From Trogon surrucura (lineage: Eukaryota > Chordata > Aves > Trogoniformes > Trogonidae), in contig CM036620.1 in assembly GCA_020746105.1 (NCBI GenBank), positions 39,955,206-40,019,205 of the forward strand: DNA of 64,000 bases, given 5' to 3'. The notes under the pieces are model-generated. The model saw nothing but the letters and a program-made list of their open reading frames with translations, was not told where the DNA came from and searched no databases. Each line of letters begins with the position of its first letter. Position 1 is the first letter of the stretch. Positions 12,703-26,805 of this stretch are shown here, piece by piece. The translations under genes were made by a program, and so were the position numbers.

Positions 12703-15700
12703 GTGGATATTTTATTTTCACAGAGTGGAACAACTTCAGTTTTAGAAAGAGGGCTGAAAGTCTACATGATTAAGCTACAACAATCACCAATACCAATCTT
12801 CACAGTATGTTAAATACTGAACCAAAGGCTGAATTACCTTAATGAAGGTGATTCACTTAGGGCAGATTTAATGCATATTGACAGAATGATAAAACAAAAA
12901 GACACAGGAATTCTGCACCCAAAGCTGTTTTTTCCAGTGTCTTTTGAAAGCATTGTATGCAAAGACAAACAAAAAGCATAGGGATAAAACATAAATTATT
13001 TGTTAGCCCCTGATCTGAACAGCTAGGCAACACATTCACAGGTCCTTGCTTTCTTATCCATTGGAAAGACAATGGAATTCAAAACAGTACTTATCAAGAA
13101 CATTCATAAAATCATGATTTTCCAAAAATAACACAACCAAGAAGCAGCACCCGCATACATTGCGACTGTCACTGCTATGAGCAAAGCTCGCGCTTTCCAG
13201 AGGGTTGTCTGTTGCCTTGAATGTTGAATGCTGCTCAGCTTCTTTTTTTCCTTCTTTTTAACTATCTCCCAGAAAATCCACTTGTCTTCAGGCACTAGTC
13301 AATGACCCAGCTGTGGTATTTAAGTTCAGTTTTATCAGCCCTCATGGGGTAGTCTCTGCTGCTCCAGATTTCTTATGCCCATCAGTGTCTTTAGCAGCAG
13401 CTTCTATTGCCTCAGCTACCACAGGAACGTGAGGACCAGCGTCCCTCTGTTGAAGGATATCTAACGGCACTTGCTGATTTTTGCCAGATCTGTTTTCATG
13501 GAAGCCATTAACACTCTTCCGTATTCCAACGGATTATTTTCCAATGTATATTTTAATAGCAAAGCTCAAAACTTCGATTTTATTTCTACAGCTACAAGAC
13601 CTTGAAAACTGTAAATACAGTGATTGTTTACATAAAACCACTTTGGATAGATTTCTTCTTAAACTTAATATGCTGAATAGAAGAAAGAAATCTGACCGCT
13701 TTTTTTCAAAACACAGCACAAATCAAACGTTATTTCATCCATTAAGTACTGCTACTAAGACAGATTATTTATCCTAATAAAAATCAACCATCTTCTCCAA
13801 AAAAACAAGGTGCAGTTTGGCATCTAATGGTACATCCAACCTAGAGTTCAGTAATTGGAGTCCGCACCCAAAACCAGAGCTGAGCAGCGCTGACAAAGCC
13901 CTGCAATTTGAATTCTGTTTCTTGCTGACTTTTGTTCGCCTTTGCCGTACACAGTGACAGGTTTTCCCTAAGGCAGAAAGACACACTCTACCAAAAGTTT
14001 CATTGACTCTCTTTGTCCAAAACAGTACACATAGAAAGAACGTGAATCTGAGTTTTTAAACACATTCATTCATTCAAACCTAGAAAATGAGTTATTTATT
14101 TTGGCTTATCTGAAATGTTACAAATTCTTACTAACGTTCTAGCTTTGAGAAGCAGACGCATCTGACTTCCCAAATGCTGCTTCAAGGAAGATGTGGGGTC
14201 CTAATCTTACACTGCAAATAGTAGTTAGAAGGCAGTGCCACGATTTTCTAAACAAGACTGCAACCAATGTCTAGGTCTGAGGGTGAGGTTACCTGTTTAA
14301 GCACGAAGAGGATTTCTCCAGCATCATAAGGTATCTTACACAAACAAAATGTACGAATTCCTGGAGACAACTATTTAACCTTTGCTTGAAATACATGACT
14401 TGGAATACTCTGCTTTCCATTTACTATAGGTGAGACTAACGAAGTCCAGCCATCAAATATGCTGTGGTTACTGCACACGGGGCTACAAGAACTTTCGAGC
14501 TCTGAGACATACCTAATTATAACAACCAATTAGTGCTTCTGCTTGATTCACATAAACTACCTTGACCTTCAATCTGGCTATGTGCAACTACGCTTCAATC
14601 TGACTGTATCTCAGTGAAGCTGCACTGAAATGCCCTTGTAAGCAGATGAAAAATTTAAGTAAGTTCTTCCAACCATTTTAGAACCACAATATTCCAAATG
14701 TCACGTAGTACATGGCACACTATTCAAAATAAACAATGAAAAGGAAAATACACAGTATTTTAAAATTAAAATACACACATATCAGACGAAAACAGACAGC
14801 ATGTGAGTCAACTTGCTTAATTATTGTTGTCATCTCTTGTCCAGCCAACTCCCCCATTTAAATTTTTCTATTTTGATGCTCTCCAAAACCTTTCTCAAAC
14901 ATCGAGCTACCTCTTCAACTTGCTCCTCATGCCTCATACTCTGTGCACTCAGCTCTTCTGCTGCCCTCCCCTAATGCAAAGTTACCCTTGGCATCTCCTG
15001 GACCTGGTTTGCACCCTCACCCACCTCTGCTCCTATTCGACTGCTGTGTGTGAAGAAGTCTGACAGGGATCCTAATATCAGGTCGAATTCTTCCACTTTA
15101 AACTATTTTGGGTTTGTTTGAGGTTGGGGTTTTTTTGTGCCTTTTTTTCCCCCCCTTCCTTCAGCTCCCCCCCCCTTCCCCAGCTCTGCTGGGGAAATGG
15201 ACACAGCTCGAGTTCAATAGGGCTAGAAGACCCAAAACTGGACACAAGCAGTGGTGGCCAATACCACATTATCTGCATTCATGATTTTTTATAGTTCTAG
15301 TCCACAGAGTACTGATTGCCTGAAAGAGTTTCAAAGACATCTTGTGAAACGATCACAAAGAAGCTTTTAATCTGCATATGCATAATGGCAAGGAAACAAG
15401 CTTATTTTTATTTACCTCATGCTATATTTAAATTTTGACCCAATTTTACTGGGTTGTAAAACCCCCCCAAAAAACCAGTCATAGTCCTTGCAACATCTTC
15501 CTCAAGATGCAAGTACTGTGGTAATGCAGTTCAGATTAGCATTTCTCAACCTTTCAAAGCTCAGAGTGGATATCAACACATTTCTGGAATACCTATATGT
15601 CTTCTGAAAGATTATCTATTCATCTGCTTATTGACTATCCCTGTCCTGCTTAAACTGAAGATCTAAGAGGATTACAGAACCTGGTGGCAAGGCTGAAGGC

Positions 15701-18700
15701 TTGTTAACTTAATAAGGCTGTGGATTTAAAACTGTGTTAAATTAAACAGGTTTTGAAAATGGCTTAACTCTGCTAGTGTGGATAAGATTTAAGAGTCTCC
15801 TCTCAGATTTTTATCTAGCTCATGAAAAAGAAGACCACATGAAATAGTAAGGCACCGGCATACACAAACAAGTTAAGGTCCATGAGATGCCGATCTTCAT
15901 TCAGCAGGTTCTGTTTCAGAAAAGAAGCTTCATATTTACTTAGAGGCACATTACCACAGCACACTGAATTCATCTTTACTGGATTTGTTTAAAATCAGCT
16001 TCTAGAATAGTTATGCCCTATATATATGCCAACTCAGATTGTCATCTGATCAGCTTTGAATACTTTTCATCTTAACACTTTTTAATCAAAAGTGCCTCAT
16101 TTCTCCTTATTTTTTTGGATCAATTCTTCAGGTTACAGTCTGCATCTTACGAAGATAGCATGCTAATATAGAATAATTGAAGAGACTTGCTTCAAATTAT
16201 GCACTATTGATCCTCTCATTCCTCTGTGCAAGTAAGACTACATTCCTTTTCTTGAGTTCAGCAGCTTCAAAGTCTGGTAGGAGTGAGTACTTTTGTCTCT
16301 AACCGGAGCTTTTCAAAAGCTTGCCTTGTAAAACTGTAGTTCACGAGATAAAAACAGTACTTTGGTTCTTTAAAAAGCTTTCAACGTACATGTGTAGTTT
16401 GAAAGTTGAGCTGCTGAGAAGAAGTCAGGAGAGGCACATCTTTCCTTTACAAAAAGGAGAGCAGAGCTACCTCACCTTAATGCAACACTAATACCATGGA
16501 ACAAAATAAGCTTTATTAACAAAGGAACACTGAAGACTGAGGAGTGCTTCAGGTGTCGTGAAGTACAACAGGACGCCCTCTGACACCTGGCTTATCTTCT
16601 GTGCAACACGGGCAGCTCTCCTTCACTTCAGAGAGGAGAAGAATGAGATCTGCATTAATTTTTGAACAGCACTGAAATGCTTACCTTTGATCAAAATGCA
16701 TGTATGATTAATTGCCTACTTCCCAGCTAGAAACTGTAAAATTGTATTTTGCACATTTACAGAGTAAAAATGGGCAATCTACATTGGACTCTGAAAAATC
16801 ATGCCAACTTGGAAGACAGAAAGAAGAGCTAAGCACCAGACCAGGAAATAGCGAATGACATTTTAAAGATATGCACATGAGCATCATATGCCAAAAAATT
16901 CCAAATACTGGACTCGGTTTCTCTCTTTGGAGTGATTCATCTTATCTCCAAGAGCATCTTCCCAACTCCCAATGATTTCCTGACTTTTAAGAACATGCAG
17001 AAAACAGACTTAACTGTTTGCCTCTGTACTGACTAAGACCAGTCAGGGTCTTCGTGCCCAAACTGCACAGCAATATCAATGCGATGAGAATAAATGAAAG
17101 CAATTATTCAGACACTCTCAGTGTGGCAAGGCTCTAACTAGGATGAGCCCCACTGTTTAGTCTGACGGTCAGAGGACAGCGCTGACGCCTCCTCGCCCTG
17201 TACCCAGGGAAGACAAGTGCAGGAAAGAGCACTTGGATGTGCAATTCTCCCACCTAGAGCCACTTGCTTTATAAATCAATCCAGCTCACCTCAAAGCAGC
17301 CATTCTCAGTCCAGACAGACCTGCTCTCTGAGAAAGATTCTGATTCGATGATGTGCACAGAAAAGCAAAGAAACTGATATAGTGCAACTGACCCACAAAT
17401 TCACTGCCAGTTTTCCAAGACCAGCTTTTCTCTCTACTAACAAAGAGGCATCTGACAGGAATTGAGACTCAACAGACGCATGGTTTTCCTTTGTGCACGC
17501 AGCATCGAGGTGTATGTATGAACAGGGCTGATTGGATGATGTTTCAGCTTTAGTTACCAAGACACATTCTTGGCCACACCAGGATGTGCATATAGGCAAT
17601 GATTTAAAGGACAAGGAAAAAAAACACCACAACAACTTTGAAGCCAAGGAGGCTAAGCAATGCAGTAATAATAACCCACAATTTATGCTCTTCATTCATT
17701 TAGTAGATGTCATAATAAATGCCACGAGAGTGTTTGTAGTTCAGATACTTTAACAGAACATTTTCTTTCATATTGTTTATTTTCTGTTCTCTGTGTTTGA
17801 CACAGGGAAGAACAAATTGGACACAAGAGGGAAGAAAAATACACGTGTTCTTTTTCTTGGAAGTAGTACACTAAGATCAGAGGCGAGAGAATGTTTGAAT
17901 AAAGGACAATGATGGAGCCAAAGAAAAGACTACGGAAAACGTTAAGCACAGCATAAAGAGAAGGCCAAATGCACTGCGAGAGGAAGTCCACTGAAAGACA
18001 GACAAACAATTGAACATAATGAGTCTCCAGTTTTATTATGACAACTGCGGTTTCAGGCTTGCTGTTTTCTGCAGCTCCTATCCACGCACTGAACACAGGG
18101 GTATGAAGAGGAAGTACCACGTGAAAATTGGTTTGCTCAAGTAAAGGAGAGGGGAGGAGAAGGATTTCTGGCAGACCCCATCCCAGTCAGACCCTTCAGC
18201 TCTTCCTACCACAGGGGATGTCTATTAAGCCACCGACCAAGAGGTACCCATTGCAAAGAGCCAGGTGCTCTGCACACAGAAACACAGCAGTAGCACTGCT
18301 GACTGACTTTTCTAACCAGACTCTGGACCACCTATGGAAAGAAATTTTATTGGTATTTGATTTCTATCATAATAAGAGAAGATTTAGAAGATTTTTACTC
18401 CCACTGCTCTTTAAAAAACCCCAACCTGCTCCCCTCCACAAGCCCATGAACAGTAAGGGCTTTAGACTGCCTTTTAGTGCAGAAGTTTAAATTTTCTGAT
18501 TGAGAAAAGCTTTTTGAGCAGAGCAATAACCTGTAACTCACTGACCAAATTAAAGTGGAAAAAAAAAAGACACCATTTTATTTCAGGTAGGTGGTTTTAA
18601 ACGAATCTACAGAAATGGAAGAATACAAGTTGGAAAATGAATGGAAATAAAGATAATTCCCTCCTCCACCTGAGAAGAAAGCAATCATACAGCACTATTT

Positions 18701-19360
18701 TACACTAGCACACACACACAAAAAAAGACACTGGAAACAAAATAAAAAGGTGGTATCACAAATACTGTCGATTTGTGGGTTTTTTTAGTTTATAAATCAA
18801 CTTACTTCAAAATCTAATTATTTTCAAAATGAAGGGATTACACTAGTTTTGTGGCTATTTTATCAAGCAGATTAGTGTTAGCTGGCAGGTTAAAGATTGC
18901 TATCAAGGTTCCAAGTATGGAATTAAATATTTCTGCACTACCAACACCATGCACATTAGATATTCTCTTTTCATTCTTTCCAAAACACACTCAAACCTAT
19001 ACACCAGTAAGCCAGTCAGATGCACATTTTTCTAGCTGAAGGATGGAACACCAGCTTCCACGGATTTTTTTAAGTGGCTTTTCCTCACCGAGGCATTTAT
19101 GCGATTCCTTATTGAACATCCAGACAAAAAGGAGTCTTTTTAACAACATAATACTAGGCACCGCACCATCTTTGGTGCGGGAAATGGATTATGAACATCT
19201 CCCCAGTAACGTGGAACTCGACGATTTAAGGAGTGAACAGCACTGTCTACTGATCTCAACCAAGACTGTGGACCCATTGTAAAACATACTATAGATGATA
19301 AAAAAGTCAATCTCTGCCCTAGAGAGTATACAGTTTAAACAGCAAGTCAAACAAAGGAAG

Positions 19361-19495
19361 TATTATCAGTCATATCTGCAGATGGGAAACAGAGGCACAA
19401 AGAGCTTTGGATGGCTCTGTACAAGGCTATAAAGGATGTCTGTGGAAGAGCCAGGAACTGCGCCCGGAAGCTCTCAATCCTAGCCCAAAGTCTTT
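19361..19495 (+). mobile_element. MIR-type SINE fragment
   Basis: The order 'attatcag...cagatgggaaacagaggcacaaagag...aggctataaaggatgtctgtggaagagccaggaact' follows the MIR consensus from the 'cagatgaggaaactgaggcacagag' block through the 'gcagagccgggattcgaac' block. Clear family resemblance with many substitutions. Confidence 0.7.
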
Positions 19496-22400
19496 GGATA
19501 CTGAGACAATTTTTCCTTTTGCTTATCCTTGCTCTCTTCACTTAATTACTTATCTCTGAGAGGAAATGCATTAACATCACGAGACAGTCTATTTTCCTTT
19601 TATATTTATAATCTCCATTAAATTTCCTCTAGCTTAACACAGGATACAAAAGTGTTACAGAGAAGTAATTAAAATTGTACAAGCAATTGTAAATGTAAAG
19701 GCAAAATCTGGCATTTCAGAAAGCGTGAAAGAAAAAAGCATGCATAAATGATTTAGAGAGACTTCCCAAAGTGTTTTCTAATGATAACTCCAGAACATGA
19801 ATAGACGCCTATCTCCAGATTCTCAAACTAAGATACTTCATATGGTAAAGTTGCACCTCAACATTCCTTCCTCTTATAGGATGGAACCCATGCAGGAATA
19901 CGTAGCTAAAACTACACGGACAACAACAGGATACGCTTTTATTTCCTCTTTTTAGTAAGGGAGAAAGTAGATTCAAAGTCTTCAAAATCAGGCATCAGTT
20001 CAAGATTCTCTACATTAGTCACCATTTCTTGAATATTTTCACAACACTTTCGGGAAAAAGCAGCATTCTTTACAGTCTGATCTATTACCACAATGTGAGC
20101 CTCTTCTAAGGGTGGCTGACCAGCAGATGCTTACTGATATGACATTTCTGTGTACTGCTTTATTCTGCAAACTCTTGTTTAGAGAGATATAAACATCTGT
20201 TCCAGTCTACATCTGCTGCTATGCTTGGCAATCCCCATATTTGTTTTCAATCCTTTAATGAAGTTATTCATCTATGGATGCACATTTTCAGTCCCACTGT
20301 TGTTTTCTGATCATTATAAATTGTCTAATCTAAGAAGTTTCCCTTGATGACCAATTTCTGCCAGGATCTCAGCAGGCATGGGAGTGCCGTGGCTGCAACG
20401 GCAGGACTTGTTTCAGCTCCTATGAGATTTTGAATACTGCTAAATAAATAGTCAAATGGTGCGAGTTGCCACCCTCAGCTCTCTTCTCCAGGGGAGTTAG
20501 GATAAAAAAAAATAAAATTGCCATCATCATACATTGAGCCCAACAGATGGAAAATCCTGACCCACTTAAGTCCTCACAGACCAGAACGTGGCCCGTCACC
20601 CCTAGGGCCCCAAGCTGCGTGCAGAGTTCAAACACCACGGATGGGGGAAGAGAACCTGGGTCCATTTATCTTCCTTTTTGGCAATAAAGCTGCTTCAGCA
20701 GTTCCCAGGCAAGCCTACTGGATCACAAATGACTGCTGCTGCAGCAGTATGGACATGGGAATTAAAAAATTTTACTGTTGCTTTCCTGTGTTACACAAGC
20801 GTGAGAACGGACATGTGGGTTTACACTACAAGGCAACACAGCTGAACATTAGCAGAAAGTCATGGAACAATCTCCTGTTTGTGAGATTTTATGTTCTCCT
20901 CAGTTTAAAATAATTTATCACAAACATTTCAGATGTTGGTGGTTGCCAATAGAAAAAACAAAGTTTTAGGAATGCACAAAGCAATAATCTATCGATGCAG
21001 CTAGAGAGCCTCCTCTAACATCTAAATGAGCATCTTCTAATAACCTATAATGTTACTTTACCCTCTCATTTCAAGAAGACTTCACCACGAGTGACATCAC
21101 TAGAGGTCTCTAATAGTTTTCCAGTACAAAACCAAGAAAAAAGGGAAAAGCTTTAGGACCTTCCCCATTGTCTGCACTGTAACATTTCTCAGTAAGATTT
21201 CCCAATGACATACAGCATAATATACCAAAATTACACCATCAATACTTACTCAGCATAAGCATCAACCCTATTAGTCACAGTCAACTTTTGAGCTATTTAA
21301 GCTTTTCTTTTGAAAGGGACATAATCTGAAATATTCGCTTACCTCTTCCTGCCTACACTTCGTCCAGAGAACAGCTGAAAACATTATTAAAGAAGTATTT
21401 TCAACAGTGATGATATTTCGGACTCTCTAGAGAACTTTGCTTTATGTCCTGCTGAGAAGACAGCCCTAATTTCAGAAACTCGGACTATAAAGAAACTAGC
21501 ACAAGAATTGCTATGTCTTAGGTACATACAAATTCAAGCGAAAGCTAAAGGCTTATCATCTTAAATCTGTCCTTTAGTAAAGAAATTAGAACAGCTCTTC
21601 AGCATCTGTCAACTTATACACACAGCTACATTTAAGACTCCTGCAATAAGCACACCCTTGTAAAACTACCATAAGGAACTTAAGATAATACCTTTTCGAT
21701 ACACTTTGTGAAAACAGCAAGATGAATAACATGGGCATAAATTTGAAAGTAAGAACCCTAAAAATTTCAGACACCCTTTAGCAGGAGACAAGGTTCATGC
21801 GATCATGCAAGTCCCTCAACAGCTCTCACTAACTTGGTCCCAATGACCAGTCTCAAGCAGATTTGACAGCAGGCTGCAGCTCTTAAAGCTCATCCAAGCC
21901 GTCAACTTAGCTGAAGGTTTTCAACCCCCACCCCAAAAAAAGGCATTAAAGTAGCATCCACACCAGAGAGGAAGCTGCAGCATGAACATAACTACTATTT
22001 GTTCTCCCAGGCAAGCTGGCTGCTCAGAACAGAAGAGCTGGGCAGTAAAGAGAGTCTTCCATCAGGTACAGCACTATGTGCATTTTTTCCTTTTGGTACC
22101 CGAGGAAAGGCACAGAGGCTTCATGCATCAGAACAGCAGGGAACAGAAAGAGGTTAAGAACTCGCAGGGAGCAACTGCAGTTGTTTTACAGTGGTGAAAG
22201 ATTACAGAGGTTACAGAAAGAAACGGGGTTATTGCAGTGGGGGAGACACAAGGCATGAGATCCGTTAATCCCCACCACCCACCCAGCTTCATTAGTTTTA
22301 AGACTCAAGGAACCATTTGTTTGTTTATTGCCATGTGTCACCACATACATACATACAGAGAGTGCAATATACGTAGAACTGTGCAATAACAGGGCTGGCA

Positions 22401-24894
22401 GCTCCACAGTCACTGATACAGTTCAGGAAATCATGCTGCAGTACATGCTGGATTAACCTTTTCTGAAAATTATGGCATCGTCTGAAAGGGCATTTATGAG
22501 CTTAGTATTACTTCAGGGTATAAGCAGAACGTTTATGACTTGACAGCCTTCATTCATGTTCACTTCATCTAACGTAAGAGCAACCTTCATTTACTAGTTC
22601 CCCTTCAGCAAAATCAGTTTAGGAAATCTGACTCTGCCACTCATCTAGAAACAGATTTTCCTCTCCAATTCCCAGAGAGGAACTATATTTGCAACCATCT
22701 TTATGTTGTAGCTAGCAAAACAAATAGGGCATTCACTGCAACACTGTCCATTAAATAGGCATTTTGCTTTCTGGACTTTTTTTTTTTTTTTTTTGAAAGA
22801 GAAACACTTTTCATACAGAAAAAGAAAAAGTTCTTATCTCCTCTTTATCCCTCTGAGTCAGCTCGCGTTCTTAAAAGCACTGCTTTTCCAGTTAAAAAAG
22901 GCTCTGGACAAAGTGGGCAAAAGATGAGAAGATCATCATTCCCTATCTCCCAAAGGACAGAGGACACAAGAACGTCTGTGAAACTCCAGAAACAAAGATG
23001 TATTCATAATTACTGTAAAATGTTGAAACGTATCACTAACACACACTGAGTATCAGAGAACTGAATGAGGACTGCACATGGTCAAAACATTAACGGCACA
23101 CGGTGCAGCGTAACTAATAAACTGAAGCAACATTCCATATGTTGTCACTTCATACTCCACACAACATCTGGGAATGCAAATGTTGAGCAACAGGATATTA
23201 TAGACGTTAAAAAGAGAGAAACAATATTCTGTATTCAAGTTATTTTTTCTAGTAAGGCTTTGAGAAACTCTGAAGTGCAGTCATTCACATATGCAGACCA
23301 CGGCTGCACAGGAAGGCTTTCTGGAGGAGCAGTAGTCTCTTAAATACAAAGTTACTCAAAAAGGTCGACAGGAAAATATATAAACAAGTTATATGGGTAT
23401 TTTGCTTTGTTTTAAGGTTGCTTTTGTTTAAGGTTCTGGGTAAGACCAAATTGGGTTTGATACCGCTTAAGCTTCTCAGCAGTATTTTTTAAGGTTTACC
23501 TTCCAGAAGGGAAAAAAAACCCAACAAAACAACACATCATCTTCTCCTTTGCCAATTAATTTATGTACGGAACAAAACTCATTAACAGGAAGTGGCAGGA
23601 TAATTATTATTTTTATATTCTGAAGCAAAGAACTTAATGACAGTCTCTACCAAGCAGAGAAAACAATACAATCTAATGGAAGAACACCCGTATTTTAAAT
23701 CCTCACACAAACTTAAGAAGTGTATCTGAGATGTTTTAGAGAAATTCCAATCATGTAATTAGAAATACGGACAAATCAGTGTAAGGCTTCCTCGACTGGG
23801 TACGTAAACTACATCATTCGGCTACACTTTAAAATAAAGAATAGTCTTGCCAAACACATGTTTAAGACATCTCCTTGGAATCTCTTAAGACATTTCTTAG
23901 AAAAAAACAAGCTTCCTAAGAAGGAAACCACATAAACCATTTGTAAACTACACTTCAAATGAAGGAACTCTGAATAAGCAAACTTCACAAAATGGGTGGC
24001 ATGACCTTTCAGAGAAGCTGTTCCACCTTGTCATTAGATAAAACAGAGCAAGGTCAGTCACCTCATAAAATTATGTATCCCAATACAGGCTCAAGAACAG
24101 ATAATCATAAATGAGGCTACTGAGTCTTGATTATAAGGTACGACAGACTCTACAGGTTGCATAAATCCGAGAGAGAAACAGGATGATGGACAGAAGGCAA
24201 TGTCTTCCCATCACTGTACGTGGATTTTCCAAAACACTTTGAAAAAAAACTGTGAGGAAAAACTAACTAAAGAAGGGGTGAGGACTGACAGTACAAAGAA
24301 CTTACCAGACCACAGTAACTGGAAGATTTCTTTTTAAAGGAATAAAACTGTAGGTCCTTAGAAGTCAACAGCAAAGTCTTCACTGACTTCAACATGAACA
24401 GAACTTTCCTGCTCATGTTTAACATTTCTTATATCTAACTCAAAGGAAATCTACTGATAATCAGAATCATTTCAGAAAGCAGAGGAGCCAAAATGTCATC
24501 TCTAATCCTGCAGTTACCAAACCAAGAACAATTTCAAGTGTTCTTCACAAGATGTATATCCTTAACATTCACTTAAGCTTTCCACATTAACTACTTTGTT
24601 CTATTTGGTTTCCTTTTAATAAGGCAGTTAAGGTATTGAGATGCTTTTCTCCTTACCTCAAAAACTGAGAGTTTTAATAAGGAAGTATTACCATGGATAT
24701 TTACAAAACAGCAAGCCAAGACTGACAAGAACACTGACATGTTTTGCTAGAAACGTACAATTGTCAAAAACGCTTTGTTTTGTCGTACTCATGATTTAAC
24801 TGCCCTTATCGTGAAGCAGAGGCCATTGATCATTTTGAAATGGTGCAGGGAAAGACACGACTACAACAAAACACCATCAGCAGATGGTACTTAC

Positions 24895-25281
24895 CCTAAC
24901 AGGCGGGCTCCGTGCTTGCACCCTTTGCTGCTGTCCAACTTGAGAGCTCTGCAGGTCCTTTGATCCACAATTAGCTACAGTGTCAATGGGGACCCTTAAA
25001 GCATTTGTGCTACCAGTCCCACCACCGGCGCTGGGTTTTCGAGGCCTCTGTTTGATGCCATCCAGTAGTCTAACAAGCAAAATATTACTGGGAAGTTCGT
25101 CAACACTGCAGTCCACTAAAGTTCTGCACTCTGGGCATCGGAGCTCATTTCGAGAGCTCACAATACCCAGCAGACAGCGTTTACAAAACGTGTGTTGGCA
25201 AGGCAAGACTTTTGCAGAAGCATCAAGGCGTTCTAAGCAAACAGGACACTCCAACAGATCCAGCAGAGCAGATTCATCCAT
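24895..25281 (-). CDS. SH3RF1: SH3RF1 (POSH) first coding exon, RING finger E3 ligase domain
   Basis: This exon encodes the first 129 residues of SH3RF1/POSH, a RING E3 ubiquitin ligase and SH3 scaffold for Rac-JNK signalling. The C3HC4 RING is complete: Cys12, Cys15, Cys28, His30, Cys33, Cys36, Cys49 and Cys52. The start [15 protein letters not shown] matches the known family N-terminus. The start ATG at 25281 has A at -3 and G at +4, a strong context. The reading frame stays open to a TTG at 25299, but that is not a vertebrate start. The exon ends ...SPPVR at a consensus donor, AGG|GTAAGT, in phase 0. The next exon should begin the first SH3 domain and lies outside this window. The linker after the RING (about residues 80-129) is Gly/Ser/Gln-rich and differs in places from the mammalian sequence I recall. 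The gene is on minus, downstream of NEK1 in the same orientation. Identification is very secure; only this exon is visible. Confidence 0.96.
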
Positions 25282-25383
25282 TTTCTTTGTATTACTCAAC
25301 CAAAAAACAAATCTTTGCAGAATTTATGTGTTTTGAGCGCTCCAAGGATATCATGTCACATCCATCCCTCTTCTGACTACGCT
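25282..25383 (-). promoter_or_regulatory. SH3RF1: SH3RF1 5' UTR part of exon 2, with three uORFs
   Basis: On minus the pyrimidine-rich stretch CCCCTCAAAAACTTTCAG precedes position 25383, giving a plausible acceptor, so about 102 nt of leader precede the start ATG. The leader holds three upstream ATGs. uORF1 (25351-25365, four codons and TGA) has G at -3 and +4, a strong context. uORF2 (25356-25361) is a start-stop ATG-TGA. uORF3 (25292-25354, 20 codons) ends 10 nt before the main ATG. The acceptor is inferred and not proven by a transcript. Confidence 0.6.
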
Positions 25384-26069
25384 CTGAAAGTTTTTGAGGG
25401 GAAAATGGCATTAATAAGCTGGGAAAAGAGTCAGCAAGACTATTTTATATGAAGATGTTAACAGAAAGAGCAAAATAAAAGAACTCTAGACTAGTTCAGT
25501 ATTTTCAATGAATTAAACATCAAACCAGCAATACATGGTAACAATAGCACTCTACATTAATGTACCTATTTAGTTAAAATATTACAACAAATGCCAACAG
25601 CTAAGGTTTTTAAATTCAAGCCCCCATACATTTTTCATCTTGCATGATTGTTTTCTCAAATTACTCCAGAATGAAGAGCTGTCCCCAGTATAGCATTACA
25701 ACAAACCTTGCTTTTCAGACTTCTAGCTTAATGCACCTGCATCTCCGCACATTTATTCAAAATTAGCTTCTTTCACAACAAGAAGACGCCGAAGGCAACT
25801 ACAACTGCGTCCAAAACCAACACAGCGTACACCAACAGGGCACGGCGCGAGGAATTACGCTTACGCCAAGACTAACCCAACAGCAGGCGACGTTTCTACC
25901 ATTTCTGTGAAGAGCAACAAGCAGCACGTTTCACACACCAGCCCTGCAAAGAGCCTGTAGCTCGCAGGGCTTTAAGCTTTTACCACATCCACGGGCAAGA
26001 GGGTCCATGGCGGTGCCGCCTTTAAGGAGCGCTCTCAAAAAAACTATCGCGAAGTGATTTACAGCAGGA
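25384..26069 (-). other. SH3RF1: 3' part of SH3RF1 intron 1
   Basis: This stretch lies between the CpG island and the inferred acceptor of exon 2. It is AT-rich, becoming GC-richer from about 25,780. I see no exon, repeat family or RNA gene. The exact 5' end of the intron depends on which exon 1 donor is used. Confidence 0.55.
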
Positions 26070-26777
26070 AGTGCCACCGCCACGGCTTCAGGACAACGCG
26101 GCGCTGCGGGAGCGGCCGCCGAGGGAAAAGCGCTCGGCCAGCTCAGGCGCAGGGAAGTGAGGGGCTGCGAAAGGGAGGAGAAACGAGGGGGGAATAAATT
26201 AAAAAAAAATCCCACCACCGAAAAGCCACCTAAAAAAAAAAAAATATCACTCTGCGGGAAGTCACGCCAGGCTGCTCCGAAAGGGAGAAAAATGACTTGC
26301 GGAGCTCGGCAGCTCCCAGAGCTACGTGCCCGCGTACTCGGCGAGGCAAAGCAGCCCCAGCCCCGGCCCAGCCCCGGCCCGGCCACTGCCCCGGCGCTTC
26401 CCGCGGCGGCCCGGCAGGGCCCCGTCCGGCCGCGCAGCCCCGTCCCACCCCGCCGGGGGCTGCCGAGGCCGGGCTCCGGGTGAAGTTGGGCTCCTTCACC
26501 CTAAACCCCCCGCGGGCGGCCTGCGGGAGCGGCTCGCTGCGCCGCCCGGACGCGTGTCGAGGCGTTCGTCCCTCCCACCCCGCACCTACCTGCCTTCAGG
26601 CTCCGCGTCCATACCGGCTCCTCGATTTATTTCTCTTTCCTATTCCCCGCCCCCGCCCGCTTAAACGCGACCCGCAGGCAGGCAGACCCCACGGCAGGCA
26701 GCACGCGCCCCTCCACCGGCCCTCTGCGGAGAGGTGTGAGCGGGGACCGGCACCCCTGGGAAGCGCATCCCGCGGCA

Positions 26778-26805
26778 GGGCGGGCGGCAGGGGGCGGGCG
26801 GGGGG
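26778..26805 (+). other. potential G-quadruplex tract in the promoter island
   Basis: Five runs of three or more G occur within 28 nt on plus, with loops of one to five nt. This satisfies the usual G3+N1-7 rule. It is the template-side partner of a C-rich minus strand within the SH3RF1 promoter. Confidence 0.6.

Larger units (their letters stand above)
1..24894 (-). other. SH3RF1: SH3RF1 intron after the RING exon (partial, about 25 kb)
   Basis: Minus-strand sequence downstream of the RING exon donor. I searched the frames for SH3 signatures of the next SH3RF1 exon (ALYNYEG, ENWYHG types) and found none, so this appears to be one long intron running off the left edge. Family knowledge supports this: the equivalent human intron is very large. 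It holds scattered old repeats listed separately, homopolymer runs (for example poly-T near 22,779) and chance open frames. A short exon without clear signature could have been missed. Confidence 0.65.

Noticed and set aside
17306-18490. Cluster of open frames of 120-136 codons on both strands
   Set aside because: No family resemblance, antisense overlap, no splice context. Treated as chance.
25282-25299. In-frame upstream extension of the SH3RF1 coding frame starting at TTG
   Set aside because: TTG is not a normal vertebrate start, and MDESALL at 25281 is the family N-terminus with a strong context.
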